From Alistipes sp. (GTDB lineage Bacteria > Bacteroidota > Bacteroidia > Bacteroidales > Rikenellaceae), in contig JALENN010000008.1 in assembly GCA_022767745.1 (NCBI GenBank), positions 97,538 to 161,537 of the forward strand: DNA of 64,000 nucleotides, given 5' to 3'. Below, in pieces: positions 40,820 to 50,539 of this stretch. The first letter of the stretch is position 1. Each line of letters starts with the position of its first letter. The notes beneath the pieces are model-generated. The model was not told the origin of the DNA, ran no database searches, and saw nothing but the letters and a program-made list of their open reading frames with translations. The position numbers and the translations under genes are program-made.

Positions 40820-42907
40820 ATGCCAAAGAACGAAATCAAACGGCCCTATCTCGACCGCGATGTCAGCTGGATGTACTTCAACCGAAGGGTTTTGCAGGAG
40901 GCCTGCAAAGAGGATGTTCCCTTGCTGGAAAGACTTAATTTCCTGGGAATATACTCCAACAATCTCGACGAGTTCTTCCGTGTGCGAATGGCTTCGCAAA
41001 ACCGTGTGGCCGAGTGGGACAGGCGCTCGCGCGAGTCGAAGACGGCGGCCGAAGTGGTGAAGCAGATCAACCGCATAAACAGCCGTTATGTCAAGGATTT
41101 CGAACTGGCCGTAAGGCAGATCAACAGCCTGCTGGCCGAGAACAACATCTGCATCATATCCGACACCGATGCCGATGCCGAGCAGCTGGCGTTCATACGC
41201 GACTATTACCAGCGGCGCATCGATGGCTATGTGATCCCCATCTGGCTGTCGGCCGTCAAGCACCTCGACTACGAGACCGACGAGAAGATATACCTCGCGG
41301 TCAAGGCGAGCCGTACGGCCGCATCGGGCAAGCGCTCATGCGACTATGCCTATTTCAGCCTGCCGGTGAGCAGCTGCGGGCGTTTTGTCCGTCTGCCCGA
41401 TAAGGATGGCCGGAGCTACATCATGTATATCGACGACGTCGTGCGCTGCTGCTTGCCCGAGGTGTTCGAGGGCAACGGTTTTGACACCTTCTCGGCCTAT
41501 ACGTTCAAGTTCACGCGCGATGCCGAGATGGAGATCGACAACGACCAGCGCAAGGGTATCCTGCAGAAGATCTCCAAGGGTCTGAAGAGCCGTCGCAAGG
41601 GCGAGCCGCTGCGTTTCCTCTACGACGGTAACATGCCCGACGACCTGCTGCGCAGGGTGCTCGGCAAGTTGGACCTTGGCGAGCGTGACTCCATAATGAA
41701 GGGCGGACGCTACCAGAACCACAAGGACCTGATGCACTTCCCCTCATTCCCCGAGCGCGGACTCAACTATGCTCCTTTCGAGGCCATACACCGCTTCTCG
41801 CTGGAGGGGGCCGACAGTATCCTCGACCGTATTGCGCAGCAGGACCGTTTCCTGCATGTGCCTTACCACAGTTTCGACTCCTTTATCCGCGTGTTGCACG
41901 AGGCGGCTACGAGCCATAACGTGCGCAGCATCAAGATCACACTCTACCGCCTGGCGAAGGACTCTAAGGTGGTGCGGGCGCTGATAGCCGCCGCCCGCAA
42001 CGGCAAGAAGGTGACGGTTGTAATCGAGCTGCTGGCCCGCTTCGACGAGGAGTCGAACATGGAGTGGTCGCAGAAACTCGAAGAGGCCGGCGTGAAGGTG
42101 ATATTCGGTGTCGAGGGCCTGAAGGTGCATTCGAAGGTGCTGCACATAGGCATGAAACGCGGGGCCGACCTGGCGTGCATCAGCACGGGCAACTTCCACG
42201 AGGGCAACGCCCGCGCCTATACCGACTGCATACTGATGACGGCGTCGAAACGCATCGTCCGCGAGGTGAGCGAGGTGTTCGAGTTCATCGAGCGCCCCTA
42301 CAGCCCGATCCATTTCAAGGAGCTGCTCGTCTCGCCCAACGACATGAAGCGCCGTTTCATATCTCTCATAAACACCGAGATACGCAACAAACGCAACGGC
42401 AAGCCCGCCTACATACGTATGAAGCTCAACCATATAACCGACCCGGTTATGGTCGACAAGATCTACGAGGCGGCCTTTGCGGGCGTTGACATCGACATCT
42501 CGGTGCGGGGAAACTGCTCGATCGTGACCGATGGCTTGCCCGAAAACTGCCATTTGCGCATAAACGGCATAATCGACCGCTTCCTCGAACACTCAAGAAT
42601 ATTTATCTTTGCGGCAGGCGGCGAGGAGAAGGTGTTCATCGGCTCGGCCGACTGGATGCTGCGCAACCTCGATAACCGTATCGAGGTGGTCGCTCCGGTG
42701 TACGACCCGACGATAAAGCGCGAAATGAAACTCATCGTCGACAGCGCGCTGCGCGACGTGCATCAGGGGCGTCTTGTGGACGGCACGGGGAACAACCTTC
42801 CGTGGACGTGCGACGATCCGCTGCCGGGCGGTTCGCAGAAAGCCCTTTACGACCACTATCGGGAGCTGGAGCGGACGGAACGCCAATACGATTCGAGTGA
42901 GGACTAA
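40820..42907 (+). CDS. ppk1: Polyphosphate kinase
   Basis: 695 residues from the ATG at 40820 (MPKNEIKRPYLDRDVSWM); seven more codons upstream are open. Family signatures: YLDRDVSWMYFNRRVLQEA, NLDEFFRVRMA, YHSFDSFIRVLHEAA, FDEESNMEWSQKLEEAGVKV, and GLKVHSKVLHI with the phosphorylated His. STGNFHEGNARAYTD is the second active-site segment. PPK1 moves the terminal phosphate of ATP onto polyphosphate, reversibly. The exopolyphosphatase gene follows 12 bases later, so synthesis and breakdown are one operon. The promoter is unclear: TATCTTG lies about 20 bases upstream but lacks one T of the consensus. Confidence 0.97.
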   Translation: MPKNEIKRPYLDRDVSWMYFNRRVLQEACKEDVPLLERLNFLGIYSNNLDEFFRVRMASQNRVAEWDRRSRESKTAAEVVKQINRINSRYVKDFELAVRQINSLLAENNICIISDTDADAEQLAFIRDYYQRRIDGYVIPIWLSAVKHLDYETDEKIYLAVKASRTAASGKRSCDYAYFSLPVSSCGRFVRLPDKDGRSYIMYIDDVVRCCLPEVFEGNGFDTFSAYTFKFTRDAEMEIDNDQRKGILQKISKGLKSRRKGEPLRFLYDGNMPDDLLRRVLGKLDLGERDSIMKGGRYQNHKDLMHFPSFPERGLNYAPFEAIHRFSLEGADSILDRIAQQDRFLHVPYHSFDSFIRVLHEAATSHNVRSIKITLYRLAKDSKVVRALIAAARNGKKVTVVIELLARFDEESNMEWSQKLEEAGVKVIFGVEGLKVHSKVLHIGMKRGADLACISTGNFHEGNARAYTDCILMTASKRIVREVSEVFEFIERPYSPIHFKELLVSPNDMKRRFISLINTEIRNKRNGKPAYIRMKLNHITDPVMVDKIYEAAFAGVDIDISVRGNCSIVTDGLPENCHLRINGIIDRFLEHSRIFIFAAGGEEKVFIGSADWMLRNLDNRIEVVAPVYDPTIKREMKLIVDSALRDVHQGRLVDGTGNNLPWTCDDPLPGGSQKALYDHYRELERTERQYDSSED

Positions 42908-42919
42908 CCATTGCGTGTT

Positions 42920-43852
42920 ATGGAAGAGGATATAAGGAAATATAACGATCATGCCGTTACCTATGCGGCTATCGACATCGGCTCGAATGCCGTCCGTCTG
43001 CTCATCAAGCAGCTGGAGGACGACCACCGCCCGCTGTTCAACAAGGTGTTGCTGTTGCGCGTGCCGCTGCGGCTCGGTTTCGACGTGTTCCGCAACGGCG
43101 GCCGCATATCCGACGGCAAGCGCAAGGACCTGATACGGCTGATGAAGTGCTACAAGAACCTGATGAAGATCTACGACGTGTCGGACTACCGTGCCTGTGC
43201 CACCTCGGCCATGCGCGATGCCGTGAACGGCGACGAGGTGATACGTCAGGTGCGCAAGAAGACGGGTATCGACATCGAGATTATAAACGGCCAGGAGGAG
43301 GCGCAGGTGATTTACAACAACCACATCGAGAACATGCGTGATCGCCGCGGAAACTACATGTATGTCGACGTCGGCGGCGGCAGCACCGAGATCAACCTTA
43401 TGGTTGACGGCGGGCTGATCTGTTCGCGCTCCTACAACATCGGTACCGTCAGAATGCTCAACAATGCCGTCACCGAGGGCGAATGGATGCGTTTCCGTGC
43501 CGATATGGCCGACCTTGCGGCCTCTTACCCGGGGATAAACATCGTCGGCTCGGGCGGCAACATAAACAAACTCTACAAACTGGTCGACCGACGCGACAAG
43601 CGTCAGGCGCGTATGCATACCTCGTCGCTGCAGGCGCTTCACGACCGTTTGAAGGAGATGACGGTCAAGCAGCGCATGGACGAGTATAACCTCAAGCCCG
43701 ACCGTGCCGACGTTATTGTGCCTGCGGGGGAGATATTCCTCACGATAGCCACGATTACCGGCGCGACCTACATCTATGTGCCCGTGATCGGACTCTCGGA
43801 CGGTATCATCGACGGTCTCTACACCAAGCACCTCGAAAGCCTTGCCCGTTAG
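42920..43852 (+). CDS. ppx: Exopolyphosphatase/guanosine pentaphosphate phosphohydrolase family
   Basis: 310 residues from the ATG at 42920. Actin-like ATPase fold: AAIDIGSNAVRLLI (phosphate 1), YMYVDVGGGSTEINL (phosphate 2), and GSGGNINKL. It has only the two N-terminal domains; the C-terminal HD-like domain of the E. coli enzyme is missing, as in many short Ppx proteins. It releases phosphate from polyphosphate chains or hydrolyses pppGpp. Overlap in purpose with ppk1 directly upstream supports the polyphosphate role. Confidence 0.93.
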   Translation: MEEDIRKYNDHAVTYAAIDIGSNAVRLLIKQLEDDHRPLFNKVLLLRVPLRLGFDVFRNGGRISDGKRKDLIRLMKCYKNLMKIYDVSDYRACATSAMRDAVNGDEVIRQVRKKTGIDIEIINGQEEAQVIYNNHIENMRDRRGNYMYVDVGGGSTEINLMVDGGLICSRSYNIGTVRMLNNAVTEGEWMRFRADMADLAASYPGINIVGSGGNINKLYKLVDRRDKRQARMHTSSLQALHDRLKEMTVKQRMDEYNLKPDRADVIVPAGEIFLTIATITGATYIYVPVIGLSDGIIDGLYTKHLESLAR

Positions 43853-43918
43853 CGGTATTTGCCGTCGGTGCTGCGCTGCGGCTGCTAACCGTGGCGCCGA
43901 TTATTTGCGAAAAAAACG

Positions 43919-43926
43919 TATCTTTG
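43919..43926 (+). promoter_or_regulatory. -7 box of the DUF4491 gene
   Basis: TATCTTTG, 64 bases before the ATG at 43991. Confidence 0.5.
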
Positions 43927-43990
43927 TCGTGCCTGCCGCAACGTGGCGGGCACGGCCGTTTTGTGCGGCACGGTTTCAACAGCGTGGATT

Positions 43991-44305
43991 ATGTACTTTA
44001 CGGGACTTATAATAGGCATAGCTACATTCCTTGTCATAGGAATCTTCCACCCGCTTGTCATCAAGGGGGAATACTATTTCGGTGTACGCATCTGGTGGGT
44101 ATTCGCGCTCTCGGGCGTGGTGACGGTGGCGGCGTCGCTGCTTACGGAGAATGTTCTTGTCTCGACGCTGCTGGCGGTGTGGGGCGCTTCGTCGTTCTGG
44201 AGTATCGGCGAGCTGTTCGAACAGCGCAAGCGGGTAGAGAAGGGCTGGTTCCCAAAACGCGAGAAGCCCGAAAACGGTAAGAAAACCGGTTCGGCCGGTA
44301 AGTAG
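43991..44305 (+). CDS. DUF4491-like small membrane protein
   Basis: 104 residues from the ATG at 43991. Three membrane helices, beginning MYFTGLIIGIATFLVIGIFHPLVIKGEY, then WWVFALSG and WGASSFWSIGELFEQ, a pattern I recognise as DUF4491, common in Bacteroidota. The tail is charged (KRVEKGWFPKREKPENGKK). Function unknown. Confidence 0.82.
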   Translation: MYFTGLIIGIATFLVIGIFHPLVIKGEYYFGVRIWWVFALSGVVTVAASLLTENVLVSTLLAVWGASSFWSIGELFEQRKRVEKGWFPKREKPENGKKTGSAGK

Positions 44306-44382
44306 AAGCCGGAGCGGATCGGCCTGAAACATGCCGGCCGCGCGTCGTTGCCCGAGTATGAGGCAGACGGCGCGCGGTCGTG

Positions 44383-44733
44383 TTATTTTTTGTTGGATGG
44401 GTATTGCAGCTTGGGGTTGTTGAGGTGACGTTCCCTGTCGCGCGACGTCTTCTTGGCGAAGGAGGCCTTGATGGCGGCGGTGAGGTCGACGCCCGTCTGG
44501 TTGGCCAGGCACGTTACTACCCATATTATGTCGGCCATCTCCTCGGCCATGCGCTCGTCCGAGCATTCGTCGCTGCTCTTGGCCGACTGGTCGCCGTAAC
44601 GCCGCGCCATGATTCGGGCCAGCTCGCCCACCTCCTCGGTGAGGACGGCCATGTTGGTCAGTTCGCTGAAATACCGTACGCCGTAGGTCTTGATCCAGGC
44701 GTCGACACGCTGCTGCAGTTCGCTTATCTCCAT
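44383..44733 (-). CDS. MazG-like nucleotide pyrophosphohydrolase
   Basis: 116 residues from the ATG at 44733 (MEISELQQRV); 50 more codons upstream are open but cross the promoter box. The all-alpha NTP-PPase core is seen: LTEEVGELARIMARR (Glu-x2-Glu metal site) and EEMADIIWVVTCLANQTGVDL (second Glu-x3-Asp). Such enzymes cleave (d)NTPs or damaged nucleotides to monophosphates and PPi. It is closest to the short YpjD-like type rather than the two-domain MazG. Single gene. Confidence 0.85.
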   Translation of the reverse strand: MEISELQQRVDAWIKTYGVRYFSELTNMAVLTEEVGELARIMARRYGDQSAKSSDECSDERMAEEMADIIWVVTCLANQTGVDLTAAIKASFAKKTSRDRERHLNNPKLQYPSNKK

Positions 44734-44794
44734 CGTAATTCGAGTTCTGTCGCCGTCGCCGTCGCTGGGCCGCGCGGCGGTGTGTTCCGTGCTG

Positions 44795-44802
44795 CAAAGA
44801 TA
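44795..44802 (-). promoter_or_regulatory. -7 box of the MazG-like gene
   Basis: TATCTTTG on the minus strand, 61 bases before the ATG at 44733. Confidence 0.55.
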
Positions 44803-44898
44803 GCGGCTTTTTGCAATCACGTACGCTGCTTTTGCCCCGAGGCGCTCGTATGCGGCAGTTTTGCATGACAAAATAAGGCGCATTTATGCAAAAAACAG

Positions 44899-44906
44899 TA
44901 TATTTG
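44899..44906 (+). promoter_or_regulatory. -7 box of the outer-membrane receptor gene
   Basis: TATATTTG, 29 bases before the ATG at 44936. Confidence 0.55.
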
Positions 44907-44935
44907 GATTGCCGAGATATCCATGCACACCGCCC

Positions 44936-47377
44936 ATGAGGAGAATCATCATATCGCTTTTTATGATACTGGCCTGCGCTGCCGCCGTGGCGCAGGAGGA
45001 GGCCGACGACTACTACCTCTACAAACTCGAGGGGCAGGAGCAGGCCGAGCCGCGGCGTGTCGAGACCGATACGATGCTCTTCTACCGTGCCGTACAGCGC
45101 GGCGACGATCTCTACGGACGCATCACCGAATATTCGTTCATCCATGTCGACTATTCGCGCCGCGGCATCTATTATGCCGACCGCCCGGCACTGATCGACG
45201 GTATTGCAATCCGTCGGGCCAATATGGCGGTGGTGCGGCGCCTCGGGCTTTTAGAGTATGGACAGGCGGGATTGTCGGGGTCAGTCGTTTCAGCCGGCGG
45301 TATGGTCGGGGCGGATATCTTCTCGACGGCGGAGGGTGTGCCTTTGGAAGGAGGCAACGTCGGGGTCTTCTTCTCGGGCCGTGGATATCTCGGCGGCGGC
45401 CGTGCAGCCCTGTCGGCCACTATGCGGCGCGGGTGGAGCATGTCGCTCTATGCCGCGGGGCGCGGCGGCAGCGACCTATATGTCGACGGTGTGTACACGA
45501 CGGCCGCCGACATGGGGCTCCGCCTGACGAAGGAGCTGGGCTCGGGCGGTACGTTTGCCGTGGTGGCGGCGGCAGCGCTGTCGGAGCGGGGGCTGCGTTC
45601 GGGTTCTACCGAGGAGGCATTTTCGCTTACGGGCGACCGGTTGTATAACCCCGTATGGGGCCGTCAGGACGGACGCGAGCGCAGCGGCCGCGTGCGGCGC
45701 GAGGCGGTACCATTCGTGATGGTGTCATACAACTCCTCGCCGTGGGAGCGTACGCGCATACGTGTCTCGGCGGGCGGCGACTGGGGCGAACGCCAGTATG
45801 GCGCTTTGGGGTGGTACGACGCAGCAACACCCATGCCCGACAACTACCGTAACCTGCCCAGCTACTTTGCCTCGCCGTCGGCTGCGGCGGCCGTGGCCGA
45901 GGCATGGCGTGCGGGCGACGAGCGCTATACGCAGATCGACTGGGAGGAACTATACGCCCAGAACAGAATGTCGTCGCGCGGGGCCGTATATGCCTTCGAC
46001 GACCGTGTGGAACGTATCGCCCGCGGCGAGGTGGCCGTGACGGTCGAACATGACGTGGGGCGCGGCCTCACTCTCGGCTGGGGCGTGCGCGGCCGTTACG
46101 ACAACGTGCGGCGCTATAAGCGTATGCGCGACTTGCTGGGGGCGGCCTATCTCGAGGATATCGATTACTTTCTTACCGACGATGACACCTTCTCAAACAT
46201 GCTGCAGAACGACCTGCGTAACCCGGGGCGGCGCATTGTCGAGGGTGACCGCTTCGCCTATGACTATGCGCTGACGGATCGGCGGGCGGCCCTGAATGCC
46301 CATCTGGAGTATGCCGGCGATCGCTGGCTGGTGGATTGCGGCATCGAGGTGGCGGGGGAGCAGCTGTTCCGCCGCGGATATTACGAGAAGGAACTCTTTG
46401 CGGGCAGCGGGTCGTACGGACGCTCTGCGGTTAAGACATTTGCGCCCTATACGGCCAAGGTGTCGGTCGGGTATTCGCTGTCGGCACGGCACTCCCTGTC
46501 GCTGTCGCTGATGTCGGCGGCGGTGGCTCCCGCGGCTGACGATATGTTCCTCAATGCGCAGTACAACAACCGCGTGGTTGACAACGCCGTGCCCGAGCGT
46601 CGCCGGGCGGCCGAGGTGGGATACCGTATGGTGATGGGTGCGGCCGATGTGTCGTTGACGCTGTTTGCGGCGCAGACCCGCGATGCGCGCCGTACGATGC
46701 GTGCCTACGACGACCTGTCGTACCTCTACTGCGACGTCGATGTCGAGGGCATAGGTATGTTGCGCTACGGTGTGGAGGCGGCTGCCGAGGTGCGCTTCGC
46801 CGAGCGTCTGCGCGGTGCTTTCGGCCTGGCGGCGGCACGGTACCGCTATGACGGGAATCCTCGTGTGTCGCACTATTCCGATACGGACAATTCGGAGGTG
46901 TGCATCCGTTCGGTGAGCTACATGGATGGCCGCACGGCAGGCGGGGCGCCGCAGCTGTGCGCCACGGCCGAGTTGACCTGGTTAGACTATCGCGGCTGGG
47001 CCCTCTCGTGCGGTGCGGGTGTGGCGGCGGCGCGGTATGTCGATCCGTCGTTTGTGCGGCGTACGGAGCGCGTGGCGCGGCAGGCCTCGGTCTCGGCCGA
47101 GATATACGATGAGTTCATGTCGCAGCAGCGGTTGGGCGATGCCGTCACGGTCGATGCTTCGGTGTCGCGGTGGTTCTACACGCGGCGCGGCAGGGTGGTG
47201 GTGACGCTGTCGGTGCGCAACCTGCTCGGGGAACGCGATACGGTGTACGGCGGGTATGAATCTTCGCGCCTGCGACGTGTCGCCTCGGGGGCGCAGACCG
47301 TTTTCCGGCCGTTGGACAATATTATAACTTATTCTTATCCCCGAACGTTTTATTGCGTTGCTGCATGGAAATTCTGA
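44936..47377 (+). CDS. TonB-dependent-receptor-like outer-membrane protein
   Basis: 813 residues from the ATG at 44936, opening with a signal peptide (MRRIIISLFMILACAAAVAQ). A short N-terminal plug-like region (LIDGIAIRRANMAVV, GLSGSVVSAGGMVGADIF) is followed by a long series of alternating beta strands (GRGYLGGGRAALSATMRRG, FVMVSYNSSPWERTRIRVSAG) to a C-terminal TFYCVAAWKF, where the last Phe is the usual barrel signal. No CarboxypepD-like extension or clear TonB box is seen. Two DUF5689 lipoprotein genes lie about 2.4 kb further on, past ald and obgE, which may be its surface partners. The imported substrate is unknown. Confidence 0.72.
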   Translation: MRRIIISLFMILACAAAVAQEEADDYYLYKLEGQEQAEPRRVETDTMLFYRAVQRGDDLYGRITEYSFIHVDYSRRGIYYADRPALIDGIAIRRANMAVVRRLGLLEYGQAGLSGSVVSAGGMVGADIFSTAEGVPLEGGNVGVFFSGRGYLGGGRAALSATMRRGWSMSLYAAGRGGSDLYVDGVYTTAADMGLRLTKELGSGGTFAVVAAAALSERGLRSGSTEEAFSLTGDRLYNPVWGRQDGRERSGRVRREAVPFVMVSYNSSPWERTRIRVSAGGDWGERQYGALGWYDAATPMPDNYRNLPSYFASPSAAAAVAEAWRAGDERYTQIDWEELYAQNRMSSRGAVYAFDDRVERIARGEVAVTVEHDVGRGLTLGWGVRGRYDNVRRYKRMRDLLGAAYLEDIDYFLTDDDTFSNMLQNDLRNPGRRIVEGDRFAYDYALTDRRAALNAHLEYAGDRWLVDCGIEVAGEQLFRRGYYEKELFAGSGSYGRSAVKTFAPYTAKVSVGYSLSARHSLSLSLMSAAVAPAADDMFLNAQYNNRVVDNAVPERRRAAEVGYRMVMGAADVSLTLFAAQTRDARRTMRAYDDLSYLYCDVDVEGIGMLRYGVEAAAEVRFAERLRGAFGLAAARYRYDGNPRVSHYSDTDNSEVCIRSVSYMDGRTAGGAPQLCATAELTWLDYRGWALSCGAGVAAARYVDPSFVRRTERVARQASVSAEIYDEFMSQQRLGDAVTVDASVSRWFYTRRGRVVVTLSVRNLLGERDTVYGGYESSRLRRVASGAQTVFRPLDNIITYSYPRTFYCVAAWKF

Positions 47378-47407
47378 TTACTGTTAATTAAAAAACAGTA
47401 ATCGAAA

Positions 47408-47438
47408 TTTGTTATTGTCGAAATAATGTATATATTTG
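47408..47438 (+). promoter_or_regulatory. Complete Bacteroidota-type promoter of the alanine dehydrogenase gene
   Basis: TTTG (47408-47411), 19 bases, then TATATTTG (47431-47438): the full -33/-7 arrangement. The ATG is 29 bases further. Confidence 0.75.
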
Positions 47439-47467
47439 TAGTGCGCGACTTCCTGATTTTTATAATT

Positions 47468-48574
47468 ATGATTGTAGGTGTACCTCGGGAGATAAAGAAC
47501 AACGAGAACCGTGTCTCGCTTACGCCGGCGGGTGTTCATGAGCTTGTCGGACGCGGTCACAGGGTCGTTGTACAGACTACGGCGGGCCTTAACAGCGGCT
47601 TCGACGACGAGGCTTACGTTGCTGCCGGAGCCGAGATCCTGCCATCGATCGAGAGCGTGTATGCCTCGGCCGAGATGTTGATGAAGGTCAAGGAACCTAT
47701 CGAATCGGAGTATGCGCTTGTCCGCAGGGGACAGCTGGTGTTTACCTACTTCCACTTTGCCAGCAGCGAGGCGTTGACGCGAGCCATGATCGACAGCGGC
47801 GCCGTCTGCTGTGCCTATGAGACGGTGGAGCGCGACGACCATACGCTGCCGCTGCTTGTGCCCATGTCGGAGGTGGCGGGACGCATGGCGGCGCAGGAGG
47901 GGGCCTACTATCTGGAGCGCCCCCGCGGCGGTCGCGGCATACTCATGGGCGGTGTGCCGGGCGTAAGGCCGGCGCAGGTGCTTGTCATTGGCGGCGGTGT
48001 CGTCGGCACGGCCGCGGCGCGTGTGGCCGCAGGCATGGGGGCCGACGTGACTATATGCGACGTGTCGCAGCGCAGGATGTCCTACCTGAAGGATGTGATG
48101 CCGGCCAATGTGCGTACGCTTATGTCCAACACGCTGAACCTGCGCGAGGAGGTGCAACGGGCCGATCTGGTTATAGGGGCCGTGCTCATACCCGGGGCCT
48201 CGGCGCCGAAGCTGGTGACGGCGGATATGGTGCGCAGCATGAAACGCGGCGCCGTCATCGTCGATGTGGCCATCGACCAGGGCGGCTGTTGCGAGACATC
48301 GCGTCCCACGACGCACGAGAATCCTACATATTACGTCGACGGCGTGCTTCACTACGCCGTGGCGAACATACCCGGCGCCGTGCCGTGTACATCGACGGCG
48401 GCGCTGACCAATGCCACGCTGCCATATGCCGTGCAGCTGGCCGACAAGGGATGGAAGAGAGCATGCAGTGAGAGCATGGAGCTATATCGTGGCCTGAACG
48501 TAGTCGAAGGCAAGGTTACATATCGCGGCGTTGCCGAGGCGTGGAACCTTCCCTACGAACCGGTCGGGTTATGA
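47468..48574 (+). CDS. ald: Alanine dehydrogenase
   Basis: 368 residues from the ATG at 47468 ([16 protein letters not shown]). AlaDH/PNT family: the N-terminal part has [14 protein letters not shown] and LMKVKEPI (Lys of the substrate site), then FTYFHFAS; the Rossmann segment is [17 protein letters not shown] with Asp in TICDVS. Other hallmarks are [34 protein letters not shown] and [18 protein letters not shown], which separate it from lysine-pathway and transhydrogenase relatives. It interconverts alanine with pyruvate and ammonia using NAD. Confidence 0.95.
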   Translation: MIVGVPREIKNNENRVSLTPAGVHELVGRGHRVVVQTTAGLNSGFDDEAYVAAGAEILPSIESVYASAEMLMKVKEPIESEYALVRRGQLVFTYFHFASSEALTRAMIDSGAVCCAYETVERDDHTLPLLVPMSEVAGRMAAQEGAYYLERPRGGRGILMGGVPGVRPAQVLVIGGGVVGTAAARVAAGMGADVTICDVSQRRMSYLKDVMPANVRTLMSNTLNLREEVQRADLVIGAVLIPGASAPKLVTADMVRSMKRGAVIVDVAIDQGGCCETSRPTTHENPTYYVDGVLHYAVANIPGAVPCTSTAALTNATLPYAVQLADKGWKRACSESMELYRGLNVVEGKVTYRGVAEAWNLPYEPVGL

Positions 48575-48682
48575 TATGTTTTTTGTATTTGGTTACTTTT
48601 GCAACGGAGCGCGGGTCGCTCCGTTTTTTTGTCCCGCGGCGGACGTGTGGCGCGACGATTTGGTCGTTTGGCGGGAAGGCGT

Positions 48683-48690
48683 TATCTTTG
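48683..48690 (+). promoter_or_regulatory. -7 box of obgE
   Basis: TATCTTTG, 55 bases before the ATG at 48746. Confidence 0.55.
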
Positions 48691-48745
48691 CGGACGGATC
48701 GCCGCGTTAGCGCCGGCGGCCGAAATCCTATTAAACGAGAAGATT

Positions 48746-49759
48746 ATGGCAGGATCGAACTTTGTCGATTATGTGAAGATATTTGCCCGCTCGGGTCACG
48801 GCGGGGCCGGCTCGTGCCACTTCCGTCGCGAGAAGTTCGTCGCTTTCGGCGGACCCGACGGCGGCGACGGCGGCAAGGGCGGCAGCATCGTGCTGCAGGG
48901 TGACCGCCAGTATTGGACGCTTATACACCTCAAGTACCAGCGTCACCAGTTTGCCGAGGACGGCGAGTGCGGCCACGGAGCGCGGTCGACGGGTAAGGAT
49001 GCCCGCGACATTGTGATCCCGGTACCTCTGGGTACGGTGGCGCGACGCGTCGTCGAGCACGAGGACGGATCGATCACCAACGAATATGTGGGCGAGGTTA
49101 CGGCCGACGGCGAGCGTCTGGTGCTGTTGAAGGGCGGTCGCGGAGGTCTTGGCAACTGGCACTTCAAGACTTCGACCAATCAGGCTCCGCGATATGCACA
49201 GCCCGGTGAGGAGGGCGACGAGGGTGCCTTCATCCTCGAGCTGAAGGTGCTGGCTGATGTCGGCCTGGTGGGTTTCCCCAACGCCGGCAAGAGCACGCTG
49301 CTGTCGGTGGTGTCGGCCGCCAAACCGAAGATTGCCGACTACGCCTTCACCACGCTCGAGCCGAATCTTGGCATCGTGGAGGTGCGTGACCACAAATCGT
49401 TCGTCATGGCCGATATACCGGGTATCATCGAGGGCGCGCACGAGGGTCGCGGGCTCGGAACACGTTTCCTGCGTCATATCGAGCGTAACTCGGTGCTGCT
49501 GTTTATGGTCCCGGCCGACAGCGACGACGTCGCGCGCGACTACGAGGTGCTGCTGGGCGAGCTTACGCAGTATAATCCCGAACTGCTCGACAAGCAGCGC
49601 CTGCTTGCCGTCACCAAGTGCGACATGCTGGATGACGAACTTATGGCGCAGATGCAGCCCCACCTGCCCGAGGGCGTGCCCACGGTATTCATATCGTCGG
49701 TCTCGGGCCTCAATATCGCCCGCCTGAAGGATATGCTTTGGGAGGCGTTGCAGAAGTAG
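48746..49759 (+). CDS. obgE: GTPase ObgE/CgtA
   Basis: 337 residues from the ATG at 48746 ([20 protein letters not shown]); upstream codons are open but lie beyond the promoter. The Gly-rich Obg domain (1-158) has [14 protein letters not shown] and GGRGGLGN; the G domain has [11 protein letters not shown] (177-187), DIPG, TKCD (instead of NKxD) and SSVSGLN. It lacks the optional C-terminal OCT domain. Obg is an essential 50S-assembly and stress-response GTPase. Confidence 0.96.
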   Translation: MAGSNFVDYVKIFARSGHGGAGSCHFRREKFVAFGGPDGGDGGKGGSIVLQGDRQYWTLIHLKYQRHQFAEDGECGHGARSTGKDARDIVIPVPLGTVARRVVEHEDGSITNEYVGEVTADGERLVLLKGGRGGLGNWHFKTSTNQAPRYAQPGEEGDEGAFILELKVLADVGLVGFPNAGKSTLLSVVSAAKPKIADYAFTTLEPNLGIVEVRDHKSFVMADIPGIIEGAHEGRGLGTRFLRHIERNSVLLFMVPADSDDVARDYEVLLGELTQYNPELLDKQRLLAVTKCDMLDDELMAQMQPHLPEGVPTVFISSVSGLNIARLKDMLWEALQK

Positions 49760-49765
49760 CCGCGG

Positions 49766-50539
49766 TCATTTGCCGCCGTCGGAGGGGAATAGTATCTGAT
49801 GGTTGGCTATGCGCAGCGAGTATTCGCCGTTGAAGTATTCCAATATTCCCCGCATGGTCCCGTATCCTGCGGGGATTTTTTCGTCGCGGTAGTCGCATCG
49901 GGCGATGGTGCGTATGGCCAGAGTGCGGCCGTTGCGGTCGGTGACGGTGCGCGAGGTGTCGACATGGTCGCCCGTTATGGGGTCGGTGTCGCACCATGCG
50001 AGGCCGGCTTCGCTGCCGAAGGTCACGCCGTCTATCTGCAGCAGCGACCCGACAAGCGACGGGTTTATCTCCCCGAGGCCGGCTGCGACGGGAATGACGG
50101 CCTCGGCCGAAGCCGTGTCGGTGCGGAAGTAGCGCTGGATGTCGCCCTCGGCTATGCGGTCGACGGAGTATTCGCCCGTCGGGGCGGCGCCGAGCATTAT
50201 GCGGCCGCCGTAGTCGCCCAGGGCGAGCGACGTGCAGTGTACGGTTACGCGCGCGGCTATGGGGAACAGTTCGGCCGTGCGGCGCGAGTTGACGGCAATC
50301 TCGATGCCGCCCGAGGCGTCGCAGATGACTATCGTGCGGTCGTATTCGCCGTAGAGGTCGTTGGCGGCAACGTGGCCCGTGATGTATATGTCGCGGGTTA
50401 TGGTGAACGATTCGGCCGTGCACAGCGTCTTGAGGTGGGCTATGGAGATGGTGCCGCGAGGATCGTTGCCGTACCCGGGAGCGGGGTCGGAGCATGCGGC
50501 GCACCATAGGGCGGCGACCAGCAGCGCGATGTTATTCAT
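49766..50539 (-). CDS. DUF5689-like lipoprotein, second of a pair
   Basis: 257 residues from the ATG at 50539 (MNNIALLVAALWCAACS; the Cys at residue 16 is the lipid anchor). The ATG overlaps the stop codon of the upstream gene (ATGAATAA), so translation is coupled; the upstream ATG at 50560 is an alternative. It has the DUF5689 pattern ISIAHLKTLC, ITRDIYITGHVAANDL, IVICDASGGIEIAV and ILEYFNGEYSLRI. Its sister gene directly upstream is the same family with about 30-40% apparent similarity. Probable surface or periplasmic accessory of an outer-membrane import system; ligand unknown. Confidence 0.8.
   Translation of the reverse strand: MNNIALLVAALWCAACSDPAPGYGNDPRGTISIAHLKTLCTAESFTITRDIYITGHVAANDLYGEYDRTIVICDASGGIEIAVNSRRTAELFPIAARVTVHCTSLALGDYGGRIMLGAAPTGEYSVDRIAEGDIQRYFRTDTASAEAVIPVAAGLGEINPSLVGSLLQIDGVTFGSEAGLAWCDTDPITGDHVDTSRTVTDRNGRTLAIRTIARCDYRDEKIPAGYGTMRGILEYFNGEYSLRIANHQILFPSDGGK

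Noticed and set aside
42604..42611. TATCTTTG box inside ppk1
   Set aside because: It lies within coding sequence 300 bases before ppx, which is 12 bases from ppk1 and needs no promoter; chance occurrence is likely.
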